Shown here piece by piece: positions 20,027-32,070 of a stretch of DNA of 64,000 nt. This stretch comes from Tragulus kanchil. Lineage: Eukaryota > Chordata > Mammalia > Artiodactyla > Tragulidae. Under the pieces are notes generated by a model. The model saw nothing but the letters and a program-made list of their open reading frames with translations, had not been told where the DNA came from and did no database searches. Position 1 is the first letter of the stretch, and each line of letters starts with the position of its first letter. The position numbers and the translations under genes were made by a program. Location of the stretch: contig JAIOJX010000032.1 of assembly GCA_022376925.1 (NCBI GenBank), positions 115,173,979 to 115,237,978 on the forward strand, given 5' to 3'.

Positions 20027-20351
20027 TAACATGTTCTTTTCAATGGACATATAACATCCTATCACGCGTATGTGTTACAGCTAATTTAACCAACCACCTG
20101 TTGATGAATATGAAAGTTGTATTTCACTTTAGCTATTTATAAAATGCCACAGTAAACATTGTTTCTGTAAATCATTGTGCATGGGTAATGTACAATTTAT
20201 AGGCTAACTTATTGAAAGTAGGATTGTTGGAATAAAGGCTATGTATATTTTTAATTTTCATAAGTTCTGCCTAATTGCCATTCAAAAAAGTTGTACCTAA
20301 TTACATTGTCACGTTCTTGAACTTTCTAGCACTTCCTCCTGCCTGAAGCAC

Positions 20352-20461
20352 TAGGGCTTCCCTGGTAGCTCAGTGGTAAAGAACCCGTTTGCCAATGCAG
20401 GAGACAAAAGAGATGTGGGGTGCTGGTGTATTCTTTACTACCAAGCCACTGGGGAAGCCCA
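20352..20461. mobile_element. SINE with inverted head-to-head ends
   Basis: The left end reads gggcttccctggtagctcag and continues tggtaaagaa; the right end reads ttctttactaccaagccact and continues ggggaagccc. These are imperfect reverse complements, so a ~110-base element starts and ends with the same tRNA-like head in opposite orientation. The duplicate is at 21527-21636. Confidence 0.75.
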
Positions 20462-21669
20462 ATTATGTTACAGTCCTGCTTAAAACTCATGTGCGGATTT
20501 GACCTACTCCAGCATTTATGGTTGTAGACTTTCTGATAGTGGCCAATCTGACCAGTGTGAGGTGGTACCTCATTATAGTTTTGTTTTGCATTTCTCTGGT
20601 AACTAGCAATGTTGAGCATCTTTTCATGGGCCTGTTGACTCTCTGGAGAAATGTCTGTTTAAGTCTTCTGCCTGTTAAAACTAGTTATAAAAATTATTTA
20701 TCAAATTAGTTATATACATTATTATATGGATATATAAATTACATAAAATTTCACTGTATATTGTTTGAAATAAAATTGAAATATATGAAAACCCTAAATG
20801 AAAAGTAAAATTCTTACACTGATTACCCTGCAGAAGTAACCACTATGAAGAGCTTCTTATGTATCCATGTTAAGTATTTTCTTTTTTTTTTTTAAACTTT
20901 TATTTTACTTTTAACTTTTACAGAGTTTTGTTGTTTACAGATACGTATGTTCCCAGATTAGTCATATGAATATCCCCCCCAACCCACTCCTCCAGGCCGT
21001 CACATAGCACATGTTAAGTATTTTCTATTCATGTATACAAGCATATATATGGCTATACTTTTTTCTTGATAAATCCAGTCTTAGGTATGTACCCATTTCA
21101 ATGCATATCAATCTAACATGTTCTTTTTTTTTTTTTTTTTTTCTGTTTGGATGCTAAGTCGTGTCCAACTCTTTTGTGATCCCATGGGCTGTTCATGGGA
21201 TAACATGTTCTTTTCAATGGACATATAACATCCTATCACGCGTATGTGTTACAGCTAATTTAACCAACCACCTGTTGATGAATATGAAAGTTGTATTTCA
21301 CTTTAGCTATTTATAAAATGCCACAGTAAACATTGTTTCTGTAAATCATTGTGCATGGGTAATGTACAATTTATAGGCTAACTTATTGAAAGTAGGATTG
21401 TTGGAATAAAGGCTATGTATATTTTTAATTTTCATAAGTTCTGCCTAATTGCCATTCAAAAAAGTTGTACCTAATTACATTGTCACGTTCTTGAACTTTC
21501 TAGCACTTCCTCCTGCCTGAAGCACTAGGGCTTCCCTGGTAGCTCAGTGGTAAAGAACCCGTTTGCCAATGCAGGAGACAAAAGAGATGTGGGGTGCTGG
21601 TGTATTCTTTACTACCAAGCCACTGGGGAAGCCCAATTATGTTACAGTCCTGCTTAAAACTCTTCACTA

Positions 21670-22010
21670 GGGCTTCCCCCCTGGTGGTCCAGTGGGTAAG
21701 GACACCGCCTTGCAGTGCAAGGGGCGCCGGTTCGAGCCCTGGCCTGGGAAGATCCCACGTGCCGCGGAGCGGCTGGACTGATGTGTCCAATCACCAAGCC
21801 GGAGCTCTGGAGCGCATGCGCCCAGAGCCGGTGCTCTGCGACAACAGAGGCCACAGTGATGGGAGGCCCACAGGGGCCAAAAGAACAAAGATGGATGAAA
21901 CTAGACAAATGAAAGACCAAGAGAAGTGGCCCGCCCACTCCCCTCCCTCCACAACCCGACCCCCGCCCAAAATAAATAAATAAATAAATCTTTAAAAAAA
22001 AAAAAAAAAA
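21670..22010 (+). mobile_element. CpG-rich tRNA-derived SINE, full length
   Basis: The target duplication AACTCTTCACTA is at 21658-21669 and 22011-22022. It has the complete family structure with GGTTCGAGCCC as B box and a long A tail. It is absent from the copy-1 side of duplication 6 because that block ends just before the insertion site. Confidence 0.92.
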
Positions 22011-22154
22011 AACTCTTCACTAAATTCTGACTGCACCTAGGATAAAGGTGCCGTCAGAACTTAATCAGTCTCCCCTGGCTTTCTCATAGGCCCTAGCAAC
22101 CTTCCCAGTTGTTGTTGTCATTACTAACCCCCTCCTTCATACTATGGTTAGCTT

Positions 22155-22380
22155 CTTGAATGTGTTGTGCTCCTTCCCACTCAGAGTTTTTGTCTTTGCT
22201 GTTCCTTCTTGCCTGGAATACTCTATTTTCCCCTCCTGCCTTGACCGGGAAAATACATCAATCAGTAAGTGTCAGTATAAATTTAGCTTGTTTGAGGATG
22301 TATTCCAAGACCCCCCAGGACTTATGCCCAGGGCCTAGCACAAGAGCTGGAACGTCGTGAGAGCTCAATAAAAATTTATT
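22155..22380 (+). mobile_element. L2-like LINE 3' end
   Basis: cttgcctggaatactct..., gcccagggcctagcac and gagctcaataaaaatttatt give the layout of an L2 3' terminus. Part of it is repeated from 23434. Confidence 0.55.
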
Positions 22381-22881
22381 AATGAACTGATCAGGTAAGG
22401 CCTCAACGGCCAGGTTGGGGGTTACCAGAATGCAGTTTTTCACTTACACTCTAGGTGTCGCCCTTGACTTCAGTTTAAAGGTTTTGGCTGGGACCCTAGA
22501 CGGAAGGGCAAGAGTTGATGCCCATCCTGGCCCATCAATTCAGCAAACTGGGAAAGGTTATGCAAATTTCACTAGTTTCAAGGTCTCACACCTTTTCCAT
22601 CTGCCCTGGGTCAGCTGTCTTGATAGGGTGACCAATCATAGTTTTCCCAAGGCTGAACTTCAGGCAAATAGGGAGGACTGGGCACCAAAACATCCATGGT
22701 CAGAGTGGTTGAAACCCTGATGTATGTCCTCAACTGAGGTCCAAGCTCAGCAGGAGAGATAGGTCCAACCCAGCCATGTTCCTTACAGCTACATCACTGG
22801 TGGACTGCCCCTGTAGCCTCGTGCTTATAAGCATTTAGAGAGGTGTGTATACTTTAAATGAATGGAAAGAGACCAACCTAT

Positions 22882-23153
22882 GGGGCTTTCCTGGTAGCTC
22901 AGTGGTAAAGAATCTGCCTGCCAATGTAGGAGACAGATTCAGTCTCTGGTCAGGGAAGATCCCACATACCTCAGAGCAACTAAACCCCTGTACCACAACT
23001 ATTGTGCCTGTGCTCTAGAGCCTGGGAGCTGCAACAATTGAAGCCACTGTGACGAGAAGCCTGTACACTGCAACTGTAGAGTAGCCCTTGCTTGCCACAA
23101 CTAGAAAAAAGCCTATTCAGCAACAAAGACTCAAGACAGCCATAAATAAATAA
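22882..23153 (+). mobile_element. Bov-tA2-type SINE (sense)
   Basis: Runs from ggggctttcctggtagctca through gatcccacatacctcagagc and cagcaacaaagactcaag to an AAATAAATAAAATC tail. It is the classic ruminant Bov-tA dimer-like structure. The duplicate is at 24000-24272. Confidence 0.88.
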
Positions 23154-23254
23154 AATCTCTTTTTTTTCTTATTTTTGTCTTTCTTTTATCTCTTATAAAT
23201 AAATAAAATCTTTTGAAAAATTAAAAAAAAAGGGCGACCAGTCCAAAATGAATT

Positions 23255-23391
23255 CTGCTACTTTCTTGCTGGGTAACTTTAGGAAAGTTACTCAACCTCT
23301 CTGAGTCTTGATTTCCTCAATTGATAAATTGGGGTAATAATACTGTCTGTGTCATAAGTTTGTTTTGAGGCTAAATGTGCCCACCAATTTG
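23255..23391 (+). mobile_element. MIR fragment (sense)
   Basis: ctcaacctctctgagtcttg and the ttgataaattggggtaataa block are the MIR core. The same sequence recurs at 24375-24509 and, in part, at 25571. Confidence 0.7.
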
Positions 23392-24519
23392 TTGAAAAAA
23401 TTGGAGGTCATATATAGTTCTAGCCCAGGAGTTTTATGCCCAGGGCCTAGCACAAGAGCGAGAACGTCTTGAGAGCTCAACAAAAATTTATTAATGAACT
23501 GATCAGGTAAGGCCTCAACGGCCAGGTTGGGGGTTACCAGAATGCAGTTTTTCACTTACACTCTAGGTGTCGCCCTTGACTTCAGTTTAAAGGTTTTGGC
23601 TGGGACCCTAGACGGAAGGGCAAGAGTTGATGCCCATCCTGGCCCATCAATTCAGCAAACTGGGAAAGGTTATGCAAATTTCACTAGTTTCAAGGTCTCA
23701 CACCTTTTCCATCTGCCCTGGGTCAGCTGTCTTGATAGGGTGACCAATCATAGTTTTCCCAAGGCTGAACTTCAGGCAAATAGGGAGGACTGGGCACCAA
23801 AACATCCATGGTCAGAGTGGTTGAAACCCTGATGTATGTCCTCAACTGAGGTCCAAGCTCAGCAGGAGAGATAGGTCCAACCCAGCCATGTTCCTTACAG
23901 CTACATCACTGGTGGACTGCCCCTGTAGCCTCGTGCTTATAAGCATTTAGAGAGAGAAAGTGTGTATACTTTAAATGAATGGAAAGAGACCAACCTATGG
24001 GGCTTTCCTGGTAGCTCAGTGGTAAAGAATCTGCCTGCCAATGTAGGAGACAGATTCAGTCTCTGGTCAGGGAAGATCCCACATACCTCAGAGCAACTAA
24101 ACCCCTGTACCACAACTATTGTGCCTGTGCTCTAGAGCCTGGGAGCTGCAACAATTGAAGCCACTGTGACGAGAAGCCTGTACACTGCAACTGTAGAGTA
24201 GCCCTTGCTTGCCACAACTAGAAAAAAGCCTATTCAGCAACAAAGACTCAAGACAGCCATAAATAAATAAAATCTCTTTTTTTTCTTATTTTTGTCTTTC
24301 TTTTATCTCTTATAAATAAATAAAATCTTTTGAAAAATTAAAAAAAAAGGGCGACCAGTCCAAAATGAATTCTGCTACTTTCTTGCTGGGTAACTTTAGG
24401 AAAGTTACTCAACCTCTCTGAGTCTTGATTTCCTCAATTGATAAATTGGGGTAATAATACTGTCTGTGTCATAAGTTTGTTTTGAGGCTAAATGTGCCCA
24501 CCAATTTGTGTAAAGAATA

Positions 24520-24752
24520 TATATTTATTGAATGCTTATTATGTTGTGGCAGGTCATGTTTAAGTGCTTTGTAAGCAGAGTGTGAACTCACGTATTATGG
24601 GTTGTGTACTTCCATTGTCTGTGCATTATAGATGCAAAACTGATACTCAAAAGAGCGTGAGTAACTTGCCCCCACTGACAGATAGCAGAGCCAGGATTCA
24701 GACCCGGAGAGTCAGGCTCCAGTTCACACATACTTAACTACTGAGCCATGAT
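24520..24752 (-). mobile_element. MIR SINE (antisense)
   Basis: tttattgaatgcttattatg through gtaacttgccc, cagagccaggattcagaccc and taactactgagccatgatgcc is a near-complete antisense MIR. The duplicate is at 25643-25875. Confidence 0.82.
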
Positions 24753-24899
24753 GCCATATGGAGTAGGGCTGAATAAAGAATAGCTATTATGATCACAGTA
24801 ATTTAGTATTAAGTGCTTTTTATATCCATGGTGCTAAGTGTTAATTATTAGTGTATTTGGATGCAACATTTATCCTTTTTGTTCCTATTTCTTCCACAG

Positions 24900-25153
24900 C
24901 CATGGCAACAAAGGGCCTTGTGCTCACTACAGCAGAGCATCCTGCCTTTGTCCGATCCAGCCCAGTGCGTCAGTCTCTGCAAATAACAAAAGATGTGGCC
25001 ACTCAGCTGCTTGTCCCTGCTCCCACCAGAGCACCAAGAGAGGCTGAGGCCTCTCCAACTGGAACCGACCTAAGGAAGCAGCAGACAGGTACAGATTGGC
25101 AGACCGGGAGCAAGACTCAACAAAGAGAGGTCATGCTTAATAAACCTGATTAA
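24900..25153 (+). CDS. Candidate unannotated exon / small ORF (83 aa from a Kozak ATG)
   Basis: A pyrimidine-rich tract ends in CACAG at 24899, an excellent splice acceptor. Two bases later is CC-ATG-G, a strong start context. The frame from 24902 reads MATKGLVLTTAEHPAFVRSS and on for 83 residues to TAA at 25151-25153. Within it, ACAG|GTACAG at 25088/25089 could be a donor (187 coding bases before it), and AATAAA at 25139-25144 could be a polyadenylation signal if it is a last exon. The sequence is not a recognisable repeat and I do not recognise the protein. The same exon is repeated at 26022-26275 by duplication 8. It could be a novel small gene, an exon of a lncRNA, or chance. Confidence 0.3.
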
Positions 25154-26629
25154 TTTCTTTGAGGGACAACAATGCAAGCAGACAGGGGTGAAAGGCGGGA
25201 TAGTGATTTATCCTGATTCCAAGGCACAGGAGTGCAGCTAAAACCAACACACAGATTTGTATGGAGATGCTGCTGAGAGGCCCAGAGGGTTCTGGTGGGG
25301 TTCAGACTTGGGGGCAGCAAAAGGAAACTTGATGAGTTGTTTGTATTTACCTAGTGAAGAGGAAACCCAGTGCAGGGACCAAGCACTAACTGCCCAACCT
25401 ATCTAACCTAGACACAAAGCTGCCAAGGGCACTTGCCTATTAATTCCTTTCCAGTGTCTTCCCGCTATCTAAACACGATAATGTGGATGATCATAAAACA
25501 ATGACAGCTGCGTTTATTGGGTTTTCATTTCACCGGGCTATCTAGTTAATTTGGCTCAATGTTTCATGAAGGGTAATAATACTGTCTGTGTCATAAGTTT
25601 GTTTTGAGGCTAAATGTGCCCACCAATTTGTGTAAAGAATATATATTTATTGAATGCTTATTATGTTGTGGCAGGTCATGTTTAAGTGCTTTGTAAGCAG
25701 AGTGTGAACTCACGTATTATGGGTTGTGTACTTCCATTGTCTGTGCATTATAGATGCAAAACTGATACTCAAAAGAGCGTGAGTAACTTGCCCCCACTGA
25801 CAGATAGCAGAGCCAGGATTCAGACCCGGAGAGTCAGGCTCCAGTTCACACATACTTAACTACTGAGCCATGATGCCATATGGAGTAGGGCTGAATAAAG
25901 AATAGCTATTATGATCACAGTAATTTAGTATTAAGTGCTTTTTATATCCATGGTGCTAAGTGTTAATTATTAGTGTATTTGGATGCAACATTTATCCTTT
26001 TTGTTCCTATTTCTTCCACAGCCATGGCAACAAAGGGCCTTGTGCTCACTACAGCAGAGCATCCTGCCTTTGTCCGATCCAGCCCAGTGCGTCAGTCTCT
26101 GCAAATAACAAAAGATGTGGCCACTCAGCTGCTTGTCCCTGCTCCCACCAGAGCACCAAGAGAGGCTGAGGCCTCTCCAACTGGAACCGACCTAAGGAAG
26201 CAGCAGACAGGTACAGATTGGCAGACCGGGAGCAAGACTCAACAAAGAGAGGTCATGCTTAATAAACCTGATTAATTTCTTTGAGGGACAACAATGCAAG
26301 CAGACAGGGGTGAAAGGCGGGATAGTGATTTATCCTGATTCCAAGGCACAGGAGTGCAGCTAAAACCAACACACAGATTTGTATGGAGATGCTGCTGAGA
26401 GGCCCAGAGGGTTCTGGTGGGGTTCAGATTTGGGGGGCAGCAAAGGAAACTTGATGAGTTGTTTGTATTTACCTAGTGAAGAGGAAACCCAGTGCAGGGA
26501 CCAAGCACTAACTGCCCAACCTATCTAACCTAGACACAAAGCTGCCAAGGGCACTTGCCTATTAATTCCTTTCCAGTGTCTTCCCGCTATCTAAACACGA
26601 TAATGTGGATGATCATAAAACAATGACAG

Positions 26630-26755
26630 CTGCATTTATTGGGTATTTACTATGTGTAAGGCACTATACAGAGAGGAAACTGAGACAGAAAGCTTAAGAA
26701 ACCTACCCAGTCACACAGGTATTAACACACAACTGGGCCTCCAACCCAGCCTGCT
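26630..26755 (-). mobile_element. MIR fragment (antisense)
   Basis: tttattgggtatttactatg, gagaggaaactgagacag and cagtcacacaggtattaac are the antisense MIR core. The duplicate is at 27731-27856. The flanks from 26756 to 27160 show nothing identifiable. Confidence 0.75.
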
Positions 26756-27182
26756 CTGACATTCCAAATAGAGGCAGTCTATTTGCAGCTGTGTCTAATC
26801 ATGCATCTCTTCCATCAGTCAGGAAGCCCTCAGTAGGGGGAGATATTGAAGCTCTAGGCCCTCTGACTTCTCTCTGAACACTCTTCCCTGGGTTAGCTCA
26901 TCCTTGCTTTTGGCTTCAAGTCCCGCCTCCTAGAGGAAGACTTCTAGAGAAGGCATTATGGTTGACCCCATAACCCCTACTGCACCGCAGACAATTAATC
27001 AGAGCCCTTCATATAAATTCCTTCCTTCTTGCCAGTAACTGGTTTAGTAATGGGGATCTGCCCAGTGAGACTAAGAGGACATTTGCTGCGGGAAAGGTTT
27101 TCTCACTCCCAGGAGAGAACCACCGCAAGCAACATTCCCAGTAGCTTTCTTCCTGGGAATGTTATCAAGTCTGGATGTGTTC

Positions 27183-27511
27183 CAGGGCTTCCCTGGTGGT
27201 CCAGTGGGTAAGGACACTGCCTTGCAGTGCAAGGGGCGCCGGTTCGATCCCTGGCCTGGGAAGATCCCACGTGCCGCGGAGCGGCTGGACCCATGTGTCC
27301 AATTACAGAGCCAGAGCTCTGGGGCGCATGCGCCCAGAGCCAGGGCTCTGTGACAACAGAGGCCACCGCGATGGGAGGCCCACGCGGGCCAAAGAACAAA
27401 GATAGATGAAACTAGACAAATGAAAGACCAGTGGAAGTGGCTCGCCCACCCCACTCCCTCCCCACCCCCCCAAAATAAATAAATAAATAAATAAATGTTC
27501 AAAAAAAAAAA
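27183..27511 (+). mobile_element. CpG-rich tRNA-derived SINE, full length
   Basis: The target duplication AAGTCTGGATGTGTTC is at 27167-27182 and 27512-27527. The head, B box, palindromic GCGCATGCGC core, C-rich stretch and (AAAT)n tail are all intact. The duplicate is at 28286-28621, with its own flanking pair. Confidence 0.93.
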
Positions 27512-28947
27512 AAGTCTGGATGTGTTCTGGACCTACTGCAGCTGGTGAGCTCCCAGCTGAGGATGGAGCCAATAGCGGGTGGCAGAGTGGGAGCTGGAAG
27601 GAGTCCCTGTCTTGTGATGCCCTGCACTCTGGTGACACAAAGCTGCCAAGGGCACTTGCCTATTAATTCCTTTCCAGTGTCTTCCCGCTATCTAAACACG
27701 ATAATGTGGATGATCATAAAACAATGACAGCTGCATTTATTGGGTATTTACTATGTGTAAGGCACTATACAGAGAGGAAACTGAGACAGAAAGCTTAAGA
27801 AACCTACCCAGTCACACAGGTATTAACACACAACTGGGCCTCCAACCCAGCCTGCTCTGACATTCCAAATAGAGGCAGTCTATTTGCAGCTGTGTCTAAT
27901 CATGCATCTCTTCCATCAGTCAGGAAGCCCTCAGTAGGGGGAGATATTGAAGCTCTAGGCCCTCTGACTTCTCTCTCTGAACACTCTTCCCTGGGTTAGC
28001 TCATCCTTGCTTTTGGCTTCAAGTCCCGCCTCCTAGAGGAAGACTTCTAGAGAAGGCATTATGGTTGACCCCATAACCCCTACTGCACCGCAGACAATTA
28101 ATCAGAGCCCTTCATATAAATTCCTTCCTTCTTGCCAGTAACTGGTTTAGTAATGGGGATCTGCCCAGTGAGACTAAGAGGACATTTGCTGCGGGAAAGG
28201 TTTTCTCACTCCCAGGAGAGAACCACCGCAAGCAACATTCCCAGTAGCTTTCTTCCTGGGAATGTTATCAAGTCTGGATGTGTTCCAGGGCTTCCCTGGT
28301 GGTCCAGTGGGTAAGGACACTGCCTTGCAGTGCAAGGGGCGCCGGTTCGATCCCTGGCCTGGGAAGATCCCACGTGCCGCGGAGCGGCTGGACCCATGTG
28401 TCCAATTACAGAGCCAGAGCTCTGGGGCGCATGCGCCCAGAGCCAGGGCTCTGTGACAACAGAGGCCACCGCGATGGGAGGCCCACGCGGGCCAAAGAAC
28501 AAAGATAGATGAAACTAGACAAATGAAAGACCAGTGGAAGTGGCTCGCCCACCCCACTCCCTCCCCACCCCCGCCAAAATAAATAAATAAATAAATAAAT
28601 GTTCAAAAAAAAAAAAAAAAAAAGTCTGGATGTGTTCTGGACCTACTGCAGCTGGTGAGCTCCCAGCTGAGGATGGAGCCAATAGCGGGGTGGCAGAGTG
28701 GGGAGCTGGAAGGAGTCCCTGTCTTTGCAGGCATGAGTGCCCTGCCATCTCTGGTGGCCACCCTAATGCTGAACGAGGGAAACTAAATACTGTCACTGCT
28801 GAAGTCATTAAGATGGGCTTTCTGTTTAGAAAGCATCCTTAGTACAACCAGGGCAGCATTATGACTTTTGTGACCTCATTTCTATGGAACCATTTCTTTT
28901 TAAATTATCTTTTATGATGGCAATGGTGTAAAGATGAATATATTGTG

Positions 28948-29023
28948 TGTTATGCATGTGTGCTCAAATCATGTCTGACTCTTTGTGACTTCGTGGACTG
29001 TAGCTCACCAGGCTCCTCTGTCC
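28948..29023 (-). mobile_element. BovB 3'-end fragment
   Basis: atgtctgactctttgtgac and gtagctcaccaggctcctct followed by gtccatgg are the antisense BovB 3' end. The remaining DNA from 28733 to 29257 shows no identifiable gene. Confidence 0.8.
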
Positions 29024-29469
29024 ATGGAATTTATTGAAACATCTTTATCTATTAAGACTTTTTTTTTTCTGATTGAAAGGAGATTAAAACTTTTGTGTGT
29101 GAGAGAGAGCCCTAAGGGTACTGGGGCACTAATGTGCCTAGCCATGCCTCGTCAATAGACTGGCCTTGGATATGACTTCAAAATATTCATCTCCAGTCCG
29201 TACCTCCCCTTTGACCTTCAAGCCAGCATAGCCCACTGCTTATTGGATAGTTCCACTTGACTGTCTCACCTCACATTCAGTATACCTGAGGCTGAACACA
29301 CAGTTTCTCCCACACTTTTTCTTTGTCCAGTGTTCCCTGTCTGAGTGAACCATGTACTAATTGTAACAGCCAAAAAACTTGGAGCCCAACCTCTCCTTCA
29401 CCTTGTGCCCAATCCATCTCCAGCTGCCATCACTGTCCCTCTTAAAGGGCTCTTAAAAGCATTTACTTG

Positions 29470-29785
29470 GGCTTCCCCTGGTGGTCCAGTGGGTAAGGAC
29501 ACTGCCTTGCAGTGCAAGGGGCGCTGTTTCGATCCCTGGCCTGGGAAGATCCCACGTGCAGCGGAGCAGCTGGACTGATGTGTCCAATCACTGAGCCGGA
29601 GCTCTGGAGCGCATGCTCCCAGAGCTGGTGCTCTTCAACAACAGACGCCACCGCGGTGGGAGGCCCACAGGAGCCAAAGAACAAAGACGGATGAAAATAG
29701 AGAAATGAAAGACAAATAGAAGTGGCCCGCCTGCTCCCCTCCCTCCCCAACCAGACCCCCGCCCAAAAATAAATAAATTAAAAAA
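29470..29785 (+). mobile_element. CpG-rich tRNA-derived SINE
   Basis: The target duplication AAAAGCATTTACTTG is at 29455-29469 and 29786-29800. The B box is altered to TGTTTCGATCCC. The duplicate is at 30673-30985. Confidence 0.92.
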
Positions 29786-29927
29786 AAAAGCATTTACTTG
29801 TTCTAGTCTCCATTCCTACCTCCATTGCTATTGTCCTATTCCCCATGTGACCAACATCTCTTGCCTGGGTTACTGCCATGGACCCGAAGAGTCTCCCTGC
29901 TTGTCACACTCCATGTAATACATATTT

Positions 29928-30030
29928 TTAATATTTATGTTTATTTTTGTGTTTGCCAAGTCTTGGTTGTGGCACATGGGTTCTTCGATCTTCGTTAGGG
30001 CATGCTGGATCTCTAGTTGTGGCATGTGAA
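29928..30030 (-). mobile_element. CHR/Bov-tA-type SINE fragment (antisense)
   Basis: aatatttatgtttatttttg then cttggttgtggcacatggg and ctctagttgtggcatgtg. The head is missing. The duplicate is at about 31135-31230. Confidence 0.6.
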
Positions 30031-30219
30031 AGTCAGAAAGAGGCCCAGGCTATTGCTTACTCATCTGGGAATTTTGTGTAGTTTATTGCACGTATCAGGT
30101 ACTCATCTAAGGAAACTGAAATACCATAGCTTTAAGAGTATACATAGTAGAATCAAATGTGTCTTCTCTCCCAAAGCCTTGTGGATTAGCATTGATAGAT
30201 AAACGTTCTGTGACGTGAT

Positions 30220-30462
30220 TGTTGGTTTGAAGAGTGTGATCATTTGTTTTGTGTCAATTTGACTAGTCTCTGATAGCCAGCTATGTGGTCAAATACTAAT
30301 CTAGATGTTATTGTGAAAGTATTTCTAGATAAGATTAACATTTCAATCAATAGACTTTGAGCCAATCAAGTTACACTCTATAGTGTGGATGGGCCTCATC
30401 TAAGCAGTTGAAGGTCTTAAGAGAAAAGATTGAGCCCTCCTGAAAAGGGAGGAAGTCTGCCT
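30220..30462 (+). mobile_element. ERVL-type LTR fragment (MLT2-like)
   Basis: The order tgtgtcaatttgactagtc, gattaacatttcaatcaatag, gtggatgggcctcatc resembles the start of old mammalian ERVL LTRs. Family name uncertain. The duplicate is at 31427-31668. Confidence 0.45.
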
Positions 30463-31810
30463 CCTGACTGTCTCACCTCATTCAATACCTGAGGCTGAAC
30501 ACACAGTTTCTCCCACACTTTTTCTTTGTCCAGTGTTCCCTGTCTGAGTGAACCATGTACTAATTGTAACAGCCAAAAAACTTGGAGCCCAACCTCTCCT
30601 TCACCTTGTGCCCAATCCATCTCCAGCTGCCATCACTGTCCCTCTTAAAGGGCTCTTAAAAGCATTTACTTGGGCTTCCCCTGGTGGTCCAGTGGGTAAG
30701 GACACTGCCTTGCAGTGCAAGGGGCGCTGTTTCGATCCCTGGCCTGGGAAGATCCCACGTGCAGCGGAGCAGCTGGACTGATGTGTCCAATCACTGAGCC
30801 GGAGCTCTGGAGCGCATGCTCCCAGAGCTGGTGCTCTTCAACAACAGACGCCACCGCGTGGGAGGCCCACAGGAGCCAAAGAACAAAGACGGATGAAAAT
30901 AGAGAAATGAAAGACAAATAGAAGTGGCCCGCCTGCTCCCCTCCCTCCCCAACCAGACCCCCGCCCAAAAATAAATAAATTAAAAAAAAGCATTTACTTG
31001 TTCTAGTCTCCATTCCTACCTCCATTGCTATTGTCCTATTCCCCATGTGACCAACATCTCTTGCCTGGGTTACTGCCATGGACCCGAAGAGTCTCCCTGC
31101 TTGTCACACTCCATGTAATACATATTTTTAATATTTATGTTTATTTTTGTGTTTGCCAAGTCTTGGTTGTGGCACATGGGTTCTTCGATCTTCGTTAGGG
31201 CATGCTGGATCTCTAGTTGTGGCATGTGAAAGTCAGAAAGAGGCCCAGGCTATTGCTTACTCATCTGGGAATTTTGTGTAGTTTATTGCACGTATCAGGT
31301 ACTCATCTAAGGAAACTGAAATACCATAGCTTTAAGAGTATACATAGTAGAATCAAATGTGTCTTCTCTCCCAAAGCCTTGTGGATTAGCATTGATAGAT
31401 AAACGTTCTGTGACGTGATTGTTGGTTTGAAGAGTGTGATCATTTGTTTTGTGTCAATTTGACTAGTCTCTGATAGCCAGCTATGTGGTCAAATACTAAT
31501 CTAGATGTTATTGTGAAAGTATTTCTAGATAAGATTAACATTTCAATCAATAGACTTTGAGCCAATCAAGTTACACTCTATAGTGTGGATGGGCCTCATC
31601 TAAGCAGTTGAAGGTCTTAAGAGAAAAGATTGAGCCCTCCTGAAAAGGGAGGAAGTCTGCCTCCTGACTCAAAAATATAATATTACCTTCTGTCGGGATT
31701 TCCACACAGGTGGACAGTCTTACACATTTCAAACTTGCTAGCATGTGTGTGTGCTTGCTTGCATGTACACACCCATACCCATACACCTGGATTCTTTTTC
31801 TCTGGAGAAC

Positions 31811-32058
31811 CTTTTTCTTTCTTTCTTTTTTTTTTTTTTTTTTTTAAATTTTGGCCGCTTTTATTGGTTTTTTTATTTATTTATTTTCATCCATCTTTAT
31901 TCTTTGGCCTATGTGGGCCTCCCATTGCAGTGGCCTCTCTTGTTGCAGAGCATAGGCTCTGGGTGCATGCATGTGAGATCTTCCCGGGCCAGGGATCAAA
32001 CTGATGACCCTTGCACTGCAAGGCAGACTCTTTACTCACTGAACCACCAGGAAAGCCC
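31811..32058 (-). mobile_element. CpG-rich-type SINE with internal deletion (antisense)
   Basis: Starts with a long T run, then the ttcatccatctttattcttt block and gcctcccattgcagtggc. It ends at the tRNA head (actcactgaaccaccaggaaagcccc). The stretch between the palindromic core and the B-box part is missing compared with other copies. Imperfect flanking CCTGGATTCTTTT/CCTGGAATCTTTT may be the target duplication. Confidence 0.75.
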
Positions 32059-32070
32059 CTGGAATCTTTT

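Larger units (their letters stand above)
19328..21662. repeat. Tandem duplication 6 (period ~1175)
   Basis: Copy 1 is 19328-~20488 and copy 2 is 20503-~21662, with ~14 filler bases (catgtgcggattt). The copies are otherwise nearly identical. Confidence 0.93.
22322..24509. repeat. Tandem duplication 7 (period ~1112)
   Basis: Copy 1 is 22322-~23391 and copy 2 is 23434-~24509, with ~42 unmatched filler bases. Copy 2 begins with small differences (gcgagaacgtcttg against gctggaacgtcgtg) confined to its first ~50 bases. Confidence 0.92.
24448..26642. repeat. Tandem duplication 8 (period ~1123)
   Basis: Copy 1 is 24448-~25521 and copy 2 is 25571-~26642, with ~49 filler bases. Copy differences include cttgggggcagcaaaagg against tttggggggcagcaaagg. 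Confidence 0.92.
26533..28732. repeat. Tandem duplication 9 (period ~1101)
   Basis: Copy 1 is 26533-~27612 and copy 2 is 27634-~28732. At the end of copy 1, AGCGGGTGG and GTGGGAGC stand against AGCGGGGTGG and GTGGGGAGC, and an A run is ~13 against ~19. The ~20 tail bases read as an error-laden, gapped version of copy 2's continuation (gtgatgccctgc against gagtgccctgcc). Confidence 0.93.
29258..31670. repeat. Tandem duplication 10 (period 1207), seamless
   Basis: Copy 1 is 29258-30469 and copy 2 is 30465-~31670, joined through a shared TGACT. Copy 2 starts degraded (cctcattcaatacctg against cctcacattcagtatacctg). It also loses a G in CCACCGCGGTGGG near 30859 and two A of the SINE tail. Confidence 0.93.
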
